A stretch of 64,000 nucleotides of DNA. It comes from CAWAYH01 sp963786195 (lineage in GTDB: Bacteria; Acidobacteriota; Vicinamibacteria; Vicinamibacterales; 2-12-FULL-66-21). This document shows, one piece after another, positions 17,403 through 27,825 of the stretch (positions are counted from its first letter, which is position 1; each line of letters starts with the position of its first letter). The stretch lies in assembly GCA_963786195.1 (NCBI GenBank), contig CAWAYH010000011.1, forward strand, positions 1-64,000, in the 5' to 3' direction. The notes beneath the pieces are model-generated. The model was not told where the DNA came from. It saw only the letters and a list, made by a program, of their open reading frames with translations, and ran no database searches. The translations under genes were made by a program, and so were the position numbers.

Positions 17403-20087
17403 ATGGCCCTCTCTGGGGGGACCCGGATCGGTGTCTACGAGATTGCCGAGCTCATCGGGGCCGGTGGCATGGGCGAGGTCTATCGCGCGCGCGATACCAA
17501 GCTCGGCCGCGACGTCGCGCTGAAGATCCTGTCGCCGCAGTTCGCAGCTGACTCCGAGCGCGTCGCGCGGTTCGGACGGGAAGCCCGCCTGCTTGCCTCG
17601 CTCAATCATCCGCACATCGGGACCATCTACGGTTTCGAAGATTCCGGGCAAGTGCCGGCGCTGGTGCTCGAGCTCGTCGAGGGCGAAAACCTGGACGGCC
17701 GCATCCGTCGCGCCCGGTTGACCGTTCGCGAGGCGCTGACCAGTGCCAGGCAGATTGCCGATGCGCTCGAGGCCGCTCACGCCGCCACGGTCATCCATCG
17801 GGATCTCAAGCCGTCGAACATCAAGATCACGCGCGACGGAGCCATCAAGGTGCTGGACTTCGGCATCGCGAAGGCTCTCGCGGTGGAACGTCCGGCGCCG
17901 GGTCCCACCGAGGCCACACTGACCCTCCCGGGCACTCAGGAACATACGGTTGTCGGCACGGCGGCCTACATGAGCCCGGAGCAGGCGCGCGGGCAGACGG
18001 TCGACAAGCGCACCGACATCTGGGCGTTCGGGTGCGTGCTGTTCGAGATGCTGAGCGGCGCCTCGGCGTTCGGACGAGAAACCGTCACGGACACGATCGC
18101 GGCGGTCGTCAGCGCCGAGCCGGATTGGAGGCGACTGCCGCCCGACACACCGGACGTCATCCGGCGTCTCATCGCCCGTTGCCTTCAGAAAGATCCGAAG
18201 CGCCGGCTCCACGACATCGCGGACGCACGGATCGAGATCGACGACGCGCTGGCGCCTGCAGAGCGGGCGCCAGCGCCGCGAAGACGATGGCCTGGCGTTG
18301 CGCTCGCCGCGTTCCTGCTGGCGCTTGCGGCAACCGGCGTCTTTCTTGTCGCGACGCGGGGACGATTTGGAGACATGTCGCCGCCGTCGTCATCGGATTT
18401 CCGCGTCCTGCGCCTGACCGATCTGCCCGGCCTCGAGGAGTCTCCGGCCATTTCACCTGATGGCAAATCGGTGGCCTTCAGTGCCGGCGTGGACGGCAGG
18501 CGGCAGCTGTTCGTGCAGCTCGTCGGCAGTGGTGCGCCACTCCAGCTCACCCGCGATCCGATCGATCACGAGGGTCCCCGCTGGTCGCCTGACTCGAGCT
18601 CGATCGTCTACTTCTCCCCGGCGGCGCCGGGCGCGCTGCAGGGAAACCTCTGGGAGATCTCGGCGCTCGGTGGCGAGCCGCGCCGGATCGTCAGCAGCGT
18701 GGGAGGCGCCGACGTCAGCCGGGTTGACGGCCGGCTTGCGCTCTTCAGGCTGGCGAAGGAAAAGATCCAGCTCGTGACAGCGCCGTCGGACGGTTCCAGA
18801 TTCGATGTCGTCGCCACGTTCACCCCGGCGACGTACTACCTGTATCCGCGCTGGTCGCCGGACGGCAAGTGGATCGCGTTCCAGCGCGGAGACAGCGTCA
18901 GGTTCGACGTGCTCGTCGCGCCCGCGACCGGAGGCGAGCCGCGCCTGCTGACGCACGACAACAACAACATGAGCGGCTTTGCCTGGCTGCCGGACAGCTC
19001 GGGCATCGTGTACACCTCGAACCGCGACCATTCGATGCCGTATCTGTCGACGCTGGGGCTCTGGCAGGCGACATTGCGCGATGACAGCGTCAGGCGGATC
19101 GCGTCCGGCGAGATGTCGTATTCCGGTCCGGACATTTCCCCGACCGGCACGATCGTCGTCGGCCGCATGAAGCTTCAGAGTGACATCTGGAAGTTCCCGG
19201 TCGATGGTCAGCCCGCCGACAACGTGCGCCGCGGCGTCCGTCTGACGCAGCAGACGGGATTGGTCCTCACACCGACCGCCAGCCCCGACGACAAAGAGGT
19301 TGCGTTTCTCTCGGACAGCGGCGGCCACGCCAACCTCTGGGTCGTGAACACCGGGACCGGCGCGCTGCGGCAGATCACGCACGAGCGCGATCCCGCAACG
19401 GCCGTCGGTCTTCCGGTGTGGTCGCCCGATGGACGTGCCATCGTCTTCGTCTCCTCGCGCGGGAACCAGGGGTCGACCTTCGGCGTGTGGCTGGTGGATC
19501 CGGACGGAGGCAACCTGCGCAGCATCGCGAACCCCGGCCTCGGCCCGGCGTGGTCGCATGACGGGCGCTGGGTGTACTACTCGACGCGAGGCGGAGCCGC
19601 CGCCACGGACGCCGTCCTGAAGAAGATCCCGGTGAACGGGGGAGAGGCCGTTGTCGTCAGGACCGAGCGGCTGCGCAACGTGATCGGCTCGGACGGCAAC
19701 ACGCTCTATTATCTCATCGAGCGCCCGATGCTGGACGGCTCGCCGGAGTTCGAGATACGGGCCGCGTCTCCGGAGACCGCGCCGTTCCGCGTGCTGGCGC
19801 GCATTTCGTCCTCCCGGGTGCCGATCTGGCAGATCCTGAATCCCGCACTGTCGCCCGATGGGAAGTGGCTGGCGCAGGCTCTGACCGATGGATTCACCAC
19901 GAACATCTGGGCGCTCTCGACCACGACCGGCGAATGGCGGCAGATCACCGACTTCGGCCGGCGCGCGACGTTCATCGCCCGCCGCGTGTCCTGGTCCTCA
20001 GACGGGCGTTCCATCATCGCGGCGATTGGCGAGGGCGATTCCGACATCGTGCTGCTGGAAGGGCTGACGAACAGCGGCCAGAAATGA
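17403..20087 (+). CDS. Ser/Thr protein kinase with TolB-like propeller sensor
   Basis: An 894-residue transmembrane Hanks-type kinase. The glycine loop is IGAGGMGEVYRAR (18-30), with Lys41 in VALKIL, HRDLKPSN at 132-139, DFG at 152-154 and SPE at 191-193; all catalytic residues are present. One transmembrane helix (about 298-318, WPGVALAAFLLALAATGVFL) separates it from an extracytoplasmic WD40/TolB-type propeller with repeated SPDG blades (ISPDGKSVAF, WSPDGKWIAF, WSPDGRAIVFV, LSPDGKWLA). The architecture is typical of Acidobacteria and suggests an envelope signal receptor phosphorylating unknown cytosolic targets. Monocistronic; R1 copy b lies upstream. Confidence 0.92.
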   Translation: MALSGGTRIGVYEIAELIGAGGMGEVYRARDTKLGRDVALKILSPQFAADSERVARFGREARLLASLNHPHIGTIYGFEDSGQVPALVLELVEGENLDGRIRRARLTVREALTSARQIADALEAAHAATVIHRDLKPSNIKITRDGAIKVLDFGIAKALAVERPAPGPTEATLTLPGTQEHTVVGTAAYMSPEQARGQTVDKRTDIWAFGCVLFEMLSGASAFGRETVTDTIAAVVSAEPDWRRLPPDTPDVIRRLIARCLQKDPKRRLHDIADARIEIDDALAPAERAPAPRRRWPGVALAAFLLALAATGVFLVATRGRFGDMSPPSSSDFRVLRLTDLPGLEESPAISPDGKSVAFSAGVDGRRQLFVQLVGSGAPLQLTRDPIDHEGPRWSPDSSSIVYFSPAAPGALQGNLWEISALGGEPRRIVSSVGGADVSRVDGRLALFRLAKEKIQLVTAPSDGSRFDVVATFTPATYYLYPRWSPDGKWIAFQRGDSVRFDVLVAPATGGEPRLLTHDNNNMSGFAWLPDSSGIVYTSNRDHSMPYLSTLGLWQATLRDDSVRRIASGEMSYSGPDISPTGTIVVGRMKLQSDIWKFPVDGQPADNVRRGVRLTQQTGLVLTPTASPDDKEVAFLSDSGGHANLWVVNTGTGALRQITHERDPATAVGLPVWSPDGRAIVFVSSRGNQGSTFGVWLVDPDGGNLRSIANPGLGPAWSHDGRWVYYSTRGGAAATDAVLKKIPVNGGEAVVVRTERLRNVIGSDGNTLYYLIERPMLDGSPEFEIRAASPETAPFRVLARISSSRVPIWQILNPALSPDGKWLAQALTDGFTTNIWALSTTTGEWRQITDFGRRATFIARRVSWSSDGRSIIAAIGEGDSDIVLLEGLTNSGQK

Positions 20088-20200
20088 CCGGGTCTACCTC
20101 ATCCGCCGTCCCCGACGCGGCGAAGAATTGTTGTTGTCCCGACGTCAGGATGTGACAGAATCGCCGGCCCGGGACGAAAGATCTGAGAAGGGGATGACTC

Positions 20201-20374
20201 ATGGCTAATCCGACGAACCCGAACGCCAACTGGCCCGATCCGGACAAAGACCGCGCTCAGCCTGGGGATGTTCTCGGGATCGAGCGTGGCGGCGAAACCA
20301 CGAGCCTCGGCGACACCGAAGAGGACGAGGACCAGCGGCGGAGGCAGGCCGAGGACGAGGCTCCGGAGGAATAG
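20201..20374 (+). CDS. Small acidic hypothetical protein
   Basis: A 57-residue ORF beginning MANPTNPNANWPDPDKD with GAGAAGGGG 5-9 bp upstream as a good ribosome site. The C-terminal half is strongly acidic and polar (TEEDEDQRRRQAEDEAPEE) and probably disordered. No membrane segment or known motif. It lies between the kinase and the convergent exported protein gene. I keep it because of the ribosome site and the clean start; function unknown. Confidence 0.5.
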   Translation: MANPTNPNANWPDPDKDRAQPGDVLGIERGGETTSLGDTEEDEDQRRRQAEDEAPEE

Positions 20375-20375
20375 G

Positions 20376-20790
20376 TCACTTCCGGGTCACCTTCCACGTT
20401 CCACGCGCGAACTCTGATCCGCCCGCCTTCTCGCGGAGCAGCCACGTGCCGCTTGCGCTCTTGGTGTCGAATGCTGCCGTCAGGAGCACCTCGCCGGCCT
20501 CGTTCGGCGGGAAGTCATAGACAGCGGTCATCTTCGCGGCGTCGAACGACCACGGTCTTGAGTTTCGCTGTGTAGGTCGGTTCACCCGTGACCGACACTC
20601 GCCCGGTCACGGCGCCCTCTTTGGCTTCTTCCAGGGTCAACTCGAAGCCGCCCGACCCTCCCGCGCCCTCCCACGAGCCCGACCACGTTCCCGCGAATTG
20701 CGCGGCCGTCGGCTTTTCGTCCGACCCGCGTTGTGCCGCGGAACAGACCGTGCCGAACAGGATAGCGACGACCCAGATGCTCGCTCGCAT
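20376..20790 (-). CDS. Hypothetical exported lipocalin-like protein, frameshifted
   Basis: Small secreted protein of about 137 residues after removal of one G near 20547 (span 3n+1). The ATG at 20790 has GGGAGG upstream and starts a signal peptide (MRASIWVVAILFGTVCSAAQ). The mature part reads FAGTWSGSWEGAGGSGGFELTL and, past the break, KTVVFDAAKMTAVYDFPPNEAG, ending in GTWLLREKAGGSEFARGTWKV. The repeated GTW beta hairpins suggest a small beta-barrel of lipocalin-like type. It is convergent with the small acidic gene (stop codons 1 bp apart) and 41 bp from the ADOP-3 stop on the same strand. Confidence 0.6.
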
Positions 20791-20831
20791 GCTGCCTCCC
20801 GGATGCTTGCCACGTCTCTTCATCGCGTCCG

Positions 20832-23353
20832 CTATTCCGCGCGCAACGCGACCATCGGATCCACCCTTGCCGCGCGTCGAGCCGGAAGAAACGCAGCAGC
20901 CGTCGTCACGAGCGCTATGAGCGTGACGGCGGCCGCGATCGTCAGCGGATCGCTCGAACCAATCCCGAAGAGACTCCGGCTGATGAAGCGCGTCAGGGCC
21001 AGCGTCGCGGGCACGCCAATCATCAGGCCGAGCACCACGAGCGTCAGGCTCTCCGCCAGGATCGCGCGCTGGATTGCGCGAGGCGATGCACCAAGCGCCA
21101 CGCGAATGCCGATTTCGTTCGTGCGCCGGACCACGCTGTAAGAGATCACGCCGTAGAGTCCGATGGTGGCGAGCACGAGCGACAGCACACCAAAGGCGTT
21201 CGACACGGCGGTCACGAGGCGTTCCTGCATCAGCACGTCGGCGATCTGCTCGTCCACAGTGTCGATTCGCAGCACCGGTAGCTGCAGACCTGACGCCTGC
21301 AGCGACGCTCGAACCTGGCCCGCCAGCGTCTGGGGCGCACCCGTCGTCCGCACGACCATCATCATGTTGCGGAGCCGGCGCGGAGCCTCTCCATCGCGAT
21401 ACGAGAAGTACGTGAATCCGGGACGCCGGGCCACCTCGCGAGGTCCGCCGATCAGGATGTCACCAACCACGCCGATGATGACCGTTGGCGTCGTCTTGTC
21501 TTCGGGAAACCAGATTCGGTGGCCGACTGGATTGCGATCGCCAAAGTAATGCCGGGCCATCGCGCGGCAGATGACGACGCCGCGGGGTGCGGATGCAGTG
21601 TCTGCTTCGGTGAACTCGCGGCCCGCGAGGATCGGGATGCCCATCGTCCGTAAGAAATCAGGCGCAACGAAGCTCCGCAGCCCGGGGAGCCCGCTCGGCG
21701 CCTGCGGCTCGCCTTCGATACGCAGGCCCGGGCCGCTGCCGATGTCCGTCGAGATCGCTACCGTTCAACACGCCTTGATTCGACGCGCTGACCGACACGA
21801 CGCCGGGCACGGCCGCGACGCGCGCCATCGCGTCACGCCAGAAGTCGGCGGCGCCGGCGCCGCGCCCACCGGTCTGCCCTGGCAGCGTCCACACCAGCAG
21901 CAGCTGCTTGCGATCGAATCCGACATTCTCCGACGAGAGGTTCCGCAGCGTGCGCGTCAGCAGGCCCGCGCCGACGAGCACGACGATCGAGATGGCCACC
22001 TGCGCGACGACGAGAATCCGGCCGATCGCCGTGACGCTGCGACCCCCGGCGGAGCCTGCAGGACCGCGTCCCACGAGCGCGGGCGCCAACTCCAGCCCGC
22101 TCCCGCGCAAGGCGGGGACGAGCCCGACCAGCACGCCGGTGGCGAGGCAGAGCGCCGCGCTGACGGCAAGCATCCTGACATCCGGTCCAATCTCGAGATC
22201 GAGCGTGACCAGGGCAGCGGCCGTCGTCGCCGGACCCGAACGGACGAACGCGAGAAGCGCTGATGACGCTGCGTCAGCAGCGACAAGCCCCAGCAGGCCG
22301 CCGAACGCCGAGAGCACGAGGCTCTCCGTGAGCACCTGCCGAATCAGCCGGCCGCGCGTCGCGCCAACCGCGCGACGCACCGCCAACTCGCGCCGGCGCG
22401 CTTCTCCACGGGCGAGCAGCAGGTTGGCGATGTTCGCGCACGCGATGATCAGGACGGCCACAACCGCCGCGATCAGGATGCCGAGTGATCGCGAAAACCG
22501 GCTGCGTTGCATCGAGAAACCCCGCGGGCTCGGGGTGACCTCCAGGCGCTCGCGGGAGATCTCCGCAATTCGCTCCGTCGTCGTGTTGGTGCCGGCCTCC
22601 GCCAGCAGCGTCTGCTGCATGACCTGCTGCCAGACGGTCTGTGCCTGGTCGCGCGAGACGCCGTCGCGCAACCTGCCCATGACCGTCACGGCGACATTGG
22701 GCAGGCCAACCGGGATCTCGAGCATGACTCGAGGCTGCCAGGCGATGGGGAAATCCGACGTCAGCGGGACGTCCGACCCATTCACCCGTGAAAGACGGAG
22801 GCGCGACGCCGACGATCTCGCAGCTCAAGTCGCCGAATCGCAGCGTCCGGCCCAGTGCGTCAGCACTGCGACCGAATCGCCGCGTCCAATATGCATCCGT
22901 GATAACGGCCACGGGATGCGCCTTTGCGTTGTCGTCTTCTCTCGCGAGCGTTCTCCCGCGGCTGGCGGCGACGCCCATCGTGGAGAAGTAGTTGCCGCTG
23001 ACGAGCGCCAGCCTGACTGGGCCGCCGTCGACATCTCCAGCGTCGCCTTGCGTCGACGCGCCGATGCCCACGTTGTAACGATCGGTGCGGACGATGGCGG
23101 TGAGGTCGCCGGTCGTTGAGACGCTCTCCCGGAGCTGCTCGAAGTAGGAGTATTGAAGGCTGCCCTCGATGAGCACGAGCCGCTGCGGATCGTGGACGGG
23201 GAGGCTGCGCCACATCAACGCGTCGGCGACCGCCAGGATCGCGGTGTTCGCGCCGATCCCGAGCGCGAGCGACAGGACGGCCACGGCCGTCGCCACCGGC
23301 GTGCGCCGCATGAGCCGCAGGGCGTAGACGGGATCGGAGATCATCGCTTTCAC
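20832..23353 (-). CDS. ADOP-type MacB/FtsX permease (ADOP-3), two frameshifts
   Basis: About 839 residues after removing two extra bases near 22756 and 21750 (span 3n+2). The N-terminal segment begins MKAMISDPVYALRLMRRTP with LALGIGANTAILAVADALMW. The middle segment carries IACANIANLLLARGEARRRELAVRRAVGATRG. The last segment begins near TDIGSGPGLRIEGEP after the second join and ends AARVDPMVALRAE with the second FtsX signature (RRTNEIGIRVALGAS). At both joins dropping one G on the coding strand restores the family sequence. It overlaps the end of the metallophosphoesterase gene by 4 bp (ATGA), so it is the downstream partner of that gene. No ATPase nearby. Confidence 0.78.
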
Positions 23354-24525
23354 CGTTTCTCATCGAGCGGCAAGAACGTCCCATCGTCGATCTTCCCGCC
23401 GGACGCCTGGTACAGCGTGACGCCGGAAATGGCTGGCACCGGTCCTTCTGTGGGTCCGACGACGGCCGCGGTCTGGAAGAAGCGCGTGCGTGTCGGCGAC
23501 TCGAACCGGATCGTCTCCCGGGTATGCAGATGCCCCCCGAGCGCCAGCGTCCAGTCCTGACCCTTCATCGTGGCCAGGACCTCGCCGAAATTGGAGACGA
23601 TGTGACGGTACACCGTCTTGCCCTCGACCTTGATCAGCGATGGCGCCGGGCCGTCATCCCGAAAGCCGCTTGCGCTCTCGACGGCGCTCACGAACGGGAT
23701 GTGGTTGAACGTCACGACCGGTGTGCCCGCCGCGATTTCCGCAAGGTCCGCGCGCAACCAGGCAAGCTGCACCGCGTCGACGTGACCGTAATACCAGAGG
23801 TCGGCAATGTCTACCGAGTCGAGCCCGACGAAGTGAACGCCGCCGTAGTTGAACGAGTAGTAGTTCGGCCCGAGCCGGGCGCGATACATGCCCTTGCCGT
23901 AGAGCGGATGCGTTGCGCCGACCAGCGAAAGATGGCGCTCGATGCCGAAGTTCTCGTGATTGCCGGGCACGCTCCACACGGGAACGCTGAACCGGCGAAT
24001 CTCGGCGACATACATGTCGTAGTAGCCGGCAGCCTCTGCCTCGCCGACCCTCAGCGCATCGCGCACGAGGTCGCCGGTGACGATCACGAAGTCGGGCTTC
24101 TGCTGATCCACCATCGCACGAAGACGCTGGAGGCGCGGCAGGCTTTGTGCGCTCACGTGCGTGTCGGATGCATGGATGAACGAGAAGCGTTGGCCCTGGC
24201 GCGTCTCGCGCGGCACGAGTCCGATATCCGCCACGCCGTTCACGGGCTTCTGCCAGAACGTCCCGCTCGCGCCAAACCCGTCCGGCAGGCTTGCGAAGAC
24301 GACGCCGTAACCGGCGTCAGGGAGCGTGTAGGTCCCGTCGGCCGCGGAACGCACGACCTGCCGTTGATTCGAGACGGCTACGCCTGCCATTCCTCGTTCT
24401 GCCGGATCGCGCTTGCCATTGCGGTTGGCATCGACGAAGACCGTTCCCGTCACAACAGACGCCGGCGCCGGCGGCGCAACGGCCTGCGCCAGAACGAGGG
24501 ACGCCAATACGAGTGTTCGACGCAT
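23350..24525 (-). CDS. Exported calcineurin-like metallophosphoesterase
   Basis: Predicted secreted or periplasmic phosphoesterase of 391 residues. A signal peptide (1-22) precedes a beta-sandwich of SdrD-B-like type (about 24-100; FVDANRNGKRDPAERGMAGV, DGTYTLPD). The calcineurin fold follows with DTH (121-123), GDL (151-153), GNHE (189-192), NHIP (274-277) and GGHLH (330-334). All five metal-binding motifs are intact, so di-metal phosphatase activity is likely; the substrate is unknown. It is the first gene of a pair with ADOP-3 (4-bp overlap) and is divergent from the hydrolase gene across palindrome R2 copy 2. Confidence 0.88.
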   Translation of the reverse strand: MRRTLVLASLVLAQAVAPPAPASVVTGTVFVDANRNGKRDPAERGMAGVAVSNQRQVVRSAADGTYTLPDAGYGVVFASLPDGFGASGTFWQKPVNGVADIGLVPRETRQGQRFSFIHASDTHVSAQSLPRLQRLRAMVDQQKPDFVIVTGDLVRDALRVGEAEAAGYYDMYVAEIRRFSVPVWSVPGNHENFGIERHLSLVGATHPLYGKGMYRARLGPNYYSFNYGGVHFVGLDSVDIADLWYYGHVDAVQLAWLRADLAEIAAGTPVVTFNHIPFVSAVESASGFRDDGPAPSLIKVEGKTVYRHIVSNFGEVLATMKGQDWTLALGGHLHTRETIRFESPTRTRFFQTAAVVGPTEGPVPAISGVTLYQASGGKIDDGTFLPLDEKR

Positions 24526-24542
24526 GGTGGGGCGACTTTTAC

Positions 24543-24599
24543 GGGGTCAGATCTTGTATTTCAACACTACTAGCATGTTGAAATACAAGATCTGACCCC
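24543..24599. repeat. Palindromic repeat R2, copy 2
   Basis: Perfect 24-bp arms starting GGGGTCAGATCTTGTATTTC around a 9-nt loop. It fills most of the roughly 100-bp divergent spacer between the metallophosphoesterase and the hydrolase, so it must lie within or next to both promoters. Same family as 7796-7853 and 47496-47557. Confidence 0.88.
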
Positions 24600-24626
24600 T
24601 TTCACTCGTAGCTATACTTCATCACC

Positions 24627-26108
24627 ATGACACAGCGAGCAACTGTAAGGACCTGGCCGCGCCGTCTGGTCCGGTGGGGCATCTGGCTGGTTCTGGCGCT
24701 GCTGCTCGTCACCGCGACCGTGATCGTGGGTGCCGCAGTCGACGCGAGGCAACGGCTTCCGGACTTGCAGCCCTGGCACCGGTTGCTGCCTCGCGCCGAG
24801 GTCCACGCCAGCGATCTCACCGAGCGCTTCACGCTGGCCGAGTATCTGAAGCGCGAAGACGCGATCTTCGCCGAGATCAAGAGTCGAATCGAGGATGCGC
24901 TTCCCGCGGAGCAGTCCCGGATGGTCAACCGCTACGCCCGCGGCAGCCGCTCGAGCCCGACGCGGCTGGATCGTGATTACAACCGCACGTTCGAGGTGGA
25001 GCCTCGCGAGCTGCGCGGGGGCGCGCTCCTGCTTCACGGCCTGACGGACTCGCCGTACTCGATGCGTGCAATCGCCGCGCAGCTGCAGGCCGACGGGTAC
25101 TACTCGCTGGCGCTGCGCATGCCGGGGCATGGCACCGTGCCGGCCGGGCTGATCGACGCCACGATGGCGGACTGGAACGCCGCGGTGCGCATGGGAGCGC
25201 GGCAGGTCCGCAGCCGCATCGGTCCGGATCGGCCACTGGTGCTCGTCGGCTATTCGAACGGAGGCGCGCTTGCCGTCCGCTACACGCTCGATGCGCTCGA
25301 GGAGCCGGCGCTTCCCAAACCGGCCCGGCTCATCCTCATCTCGCCCATGATGGGCGTGTCGCCGTTCGCGCGGCTGGCCCCCCTCGTCAGCGCGCTCGGT
25401 TCGGTTGCCTACTTCGAGAAGGCGCGCTGGCTCGACGTGCTGCCCGAATACAATCCGTTCAAGTACAACTCGTTTCCCGCCAACGCCGGCCGGCAGACGT
25501 TCGATATCACGCGCGACCTTCAGAGCCGCCTCGCCCGCGCGGCCGATGACGGACGCCTGAAGCAGTTTCCACCGGTCCTCACGTTCCAGTCGCTGGTCGA
25601 CGCGACCGTCAGCACCCCGGCGGTCGTCTCGGGCCTGTACGATCGACTGCCCCCCAACGGCAGCGAGCTGGTGCTGTTCGACATCAACCGCCTCGCGCGC
25701 CTGGATCCGTTCATTCAGCCCGCCGACCTGACGCTCATCGCGCGCATCTTCGAGCGCCGGCCGCGCGCCTACCGGACGACGGTCATCACGAACGCGCGGG
25801 CCGACACGCTCGAGGCGGCGGCCCGCAATGTCGCGCCCGGCACGATCGTCCCGATTGACGAGCCGATCGGGCTGTCGTGGCCGCGCGAGATCTTCTCCCT
25901 GTCCCACGTCGCGCTGCCGTTTCCGGAGGACGATCCGATCTACGGGAGCCTGGCCAAGGATTCTCCGACCGCTCCCGTTGCGCTCGGCCTGTTGAGCCCG
26001 CGCGGGGAAAAATCGGTGCTGACCGTGCCGATTGATGTCCTGATGCGTGTGTCCTCGAATCCGTTCTTCCCGTACCTCGCGAGACGCGTGTCCGAGTGGG
26101 TCAACTGA
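24627..26108 (+). CDS. Alpha/beta hydrolase (lipase/esterase-like), membrane-anchored
   Basis: A 493-residue protein with an N-terminal transmembrane anchor (about 11-33, RLVRWGIWLVLALLLVTATVIVG). The alpha/beta-hydrolase core has LLLHGLTDSPYSMRAIA (oxyanion-hole HG), MPGHGTVPAG, and the nucleophile elbow GYSNGG. A late LSHVALPF stretch is a candidate for the catalytic histidine. The substrate is probably an ester or lipid at the envelope (inference). A TATACT sequence at 24613-24618 may be the -10 box; no good -35 was seen. The following membrane protein gene overlaps its end by 13 bp, so the two are translationally coupled. Confidence 0.83.
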   Translation: MTQRATVRTWPRRLVRWGIWLVLALLLVTATVIVGAAVDARQRLPDLQPWHRLLPRAEVHASDLTERFTLAEYLKREDAIFAEIKSRIEDALPAEQSRMVNRYARGSRSSPTRLDRDYNRTFEVEPRELRGGALLLHGLTDSPYSMRAIAAQLQADGYYSLALRMPGHGTVPAGLIDATMADWNAAVRMGARQVRSRIGPDRPLVLVGYSNGGALAVRYTLDALEEPALPKPARLILISPMMGVSPFARLAPLVSALGSVAYFEKARWLDVLPEYNPFKYNSFPANAGRQTFDITRDLQSRLARAADDGRLKQFPPVLTFQSLVDATVSTPAVVSGLYDRLPPNGSELVLFDINRLARLDPFIQPADLTLIARIFERRPRAYRTTVITNARADTLEAAARNVAPGTIVPIDEPIGLSWPREIFSLSHVALPFPEDDPIYGSLAKDSPTAPVALGLLSPRGEKSVLTVPIDVLMRVSSNPFFPYLARRVSEWVN

Positions 26109-27811
26109 CCGGCTCCGCTTCTTCCGCGCGCTGGATCGCGTGCGCGCTGCTTGTCGCGTTCGCCAGTTTCGTCCCCTCGTCCTACGGGTTCCTCGCATCT
26201 GCAGCGGGCGATCGGGGAGCGTACACGCTCGGCACTCTCTTGCTGATTGCCCTGGTCGGACTGCTGCCGTGGCTGTGGCCGCGCACAATAGGCGAGGAGC
26301 CCGAACGCCTCCGTCTTCCCGCTGCGGCAGCCGTCTGGCTTGCGGGCCTGGCCCTGCTCGGCCACGTCGCGTCCAGTCTGCTGCCGACGGTTTTTGCCGG
26401 CCCTCTCGATCCCAACCGCGGCGACATGCTCGTGATCATCGAGCATGCGATGACGCTCTTTCTGCAGGGCGGAAACCCCTACGCGATCCACAAAGTGCCG
26501 TGGGACGCGCCGCTGTCCTATGGGCCACCGCTCTGGATGCCGTTCCTCGTCCCGCATCTGCTTCGCGTGGACTTACGAGTGGTGACAATCGCGTGCCAGA
26601 TCGCGATCCCGGCGGCGCTGTTCCATGCATCCGGTCTGCGCGCGGGCCAGGGGCATTGGCCGCGCGCGGCCGCGTTGTTCGGGCTGGGCGCGGCGATTGC
26701 TCACAATCCGACGATCATGCCGTTCCACGCCATCGGGCACACGCAGATCTACTGGCCGCTGCTGCTGATCTTCTGCGGGCTGCTGGCGGGCCGTCGCTGG
26801 ATCGCCGCGGCCGTCTGCCTCGGGCTGCTCGTCGCGGCGCGTACGACGATGATTGCGATCGTGCCGGTATTCGTGTTGTCGCTCGCCGCCAGTGGCGCGC
26901 TCTCGCTGCGCGCGCTGCTGTCGCTGGGGCTCGCGGCCGGACTGCCGTTCCTTCCGTTCGTGCTGAGGGATCCGGGCTCTGTCTGGTACGCGATGTTCGG
27001 CGTCTACATGAAGCTGATGAAGGGTTATGTCTGGCACTCGACGCGCTGGGCGATCGATACCTACGGCGTCACGGGCTTCCTGCTCGAGCGCGGACTGGAA
27101 CGCTACGTCGAGATGACGCAGGTCGCCGCGCTCGCGGTCACGTACGTGCTGGCGTGGCGTTCGATCCGTCGCGGCGGACGCCCGGAGCCGTGGATGGGTC
27201 TGGCGCTCCTCGTGTTCAGTATGACGACGCTGTGGCCGGTGATTTATCTGTATTTCGACGTGTGGGTGCTGCTCGCGTGCGCGCTGCTCGCGTACGACGG
27301 GTTCGGCGCCGCGGCGGCGCGGCCGGCGATCCGCTCCACGGTTGCTGCCTGCGGTCTGTCGCTGGCGATAGTCCTCGCCGCCGGCGCGCTGCGTCCGGGC
27401 AGCACCTACCGCCTCGACATCGGGGACCCCGCGTCCGCCGGCTACACCGGCGGCGGGTTCGGAACGGACGAAGCCGGGGTGGATGAGGGGCGCACGGCGG
27501 TCTGGATTGAAGGTGAAACGGCGCGCGTGCGATTGCCGCGCGCGGGCTTCACCGGTGCGACCATTCGCCTGGCGATCCGGCCGCAAGCCGGGCTCGACCA
27601 GCGTGTCGCCGCGTCGATCAACGGCCACGCGATCGGCATGGCGCGCTTGTCGGACCAGTGGCAGGAGGTGACGTTCTCAGCGCCAGCGCGCGTCTGGAAC
27701 TATGGGTTCAACGTGCTGGACCTGACGTTCTCCTACGCCCGGCCCTCCGATCGGCCTGATGGCGATCGCCGGGCGCTGTCGGCGGCCATCGATCGGATCG
27801 TCATCGAATAG
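26096..27811 (+). CDS. Polytopic membrane protein, GT-C-like, with C-terminal beta domain
   Basis: A 571-residue integral membrane protein with about 10-11 hydrophobic helices up to residue 440, then a soluble beta-rich tail (STYRLDIGDPASAGYTGGGFG, ..AVWIEGETARVRLP, VTFSAPARVWNYGFNVLDL). An acidic first-loop motif after the second helix pair (DPNRGDMLVIIEHAMTLF, then GNPYAIHKVPWDAPLSYGPP) resembles lipid-linked sugar GT-C transferases of the DUF2029/GT87 sort, but I cannot assign a donor or acceptor. The GTG start lies inside the hydrolase gene (13-bp overlap). The 7-bp tandem repeat array begins 14 bp after its stop. Confidence 0.6.
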   Translation: MGQLTGSASSARWIACALLVAFASFVPSSYGFLASAAGDRGAYTLGTLLLIALVGLLPWLWPRTIGEEPERLRLPAAAAVWLAGLALLGHVASSLLPTVFAGPLDPNRGDMLVIIEHAMTLFLQGGNPYAIHKVPWDAPLSYGPPLWMPFLVPHLLRVDLRVVTIACQIAIPAALFHASGLRAGQGHWPRAAALFGLGAAIAHNPTIMPFHAIGHTQIYWPLLLIFCGLLAGRRWIAAAVCLGLLVAARTTMIAIVPVFVLSLAASGALSLRALLSLGLAAGLPFLPFVLRDPGSVWYAMFGVYMKLMKGYVWHSTRWAIDTYGVTGFLLERGLERYVEMTQVAALAVTYVLAWRSIRRGGRPEPWMGLALLVFSMTTLWPVIYLYFDVWVLLACALLAYDGFGAAAARPAIRSTVAACGLSLAIVLAAGALRPGSTYRLDIGDPASAGYTGGGFGTDEAGVDEGRTAVWIEGETARVRLPRAGFTGATIRLAIRPQAGLDQRVAASINGHAIGMARLSDQWQEVTFSAPARVWNYGFNVLDLTFSYARPSDRPDGDRRALSAAIDRIVIE

Positions 27812-27825
27812 GGCCTAGCGAAGCC

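Noticed and set aside
24612..26288. Long ORF antisense to the hydrolase
   Set aside because: Arg-rich shadow frame; the forward strand has the anchored alpha/beta-hydrolase.
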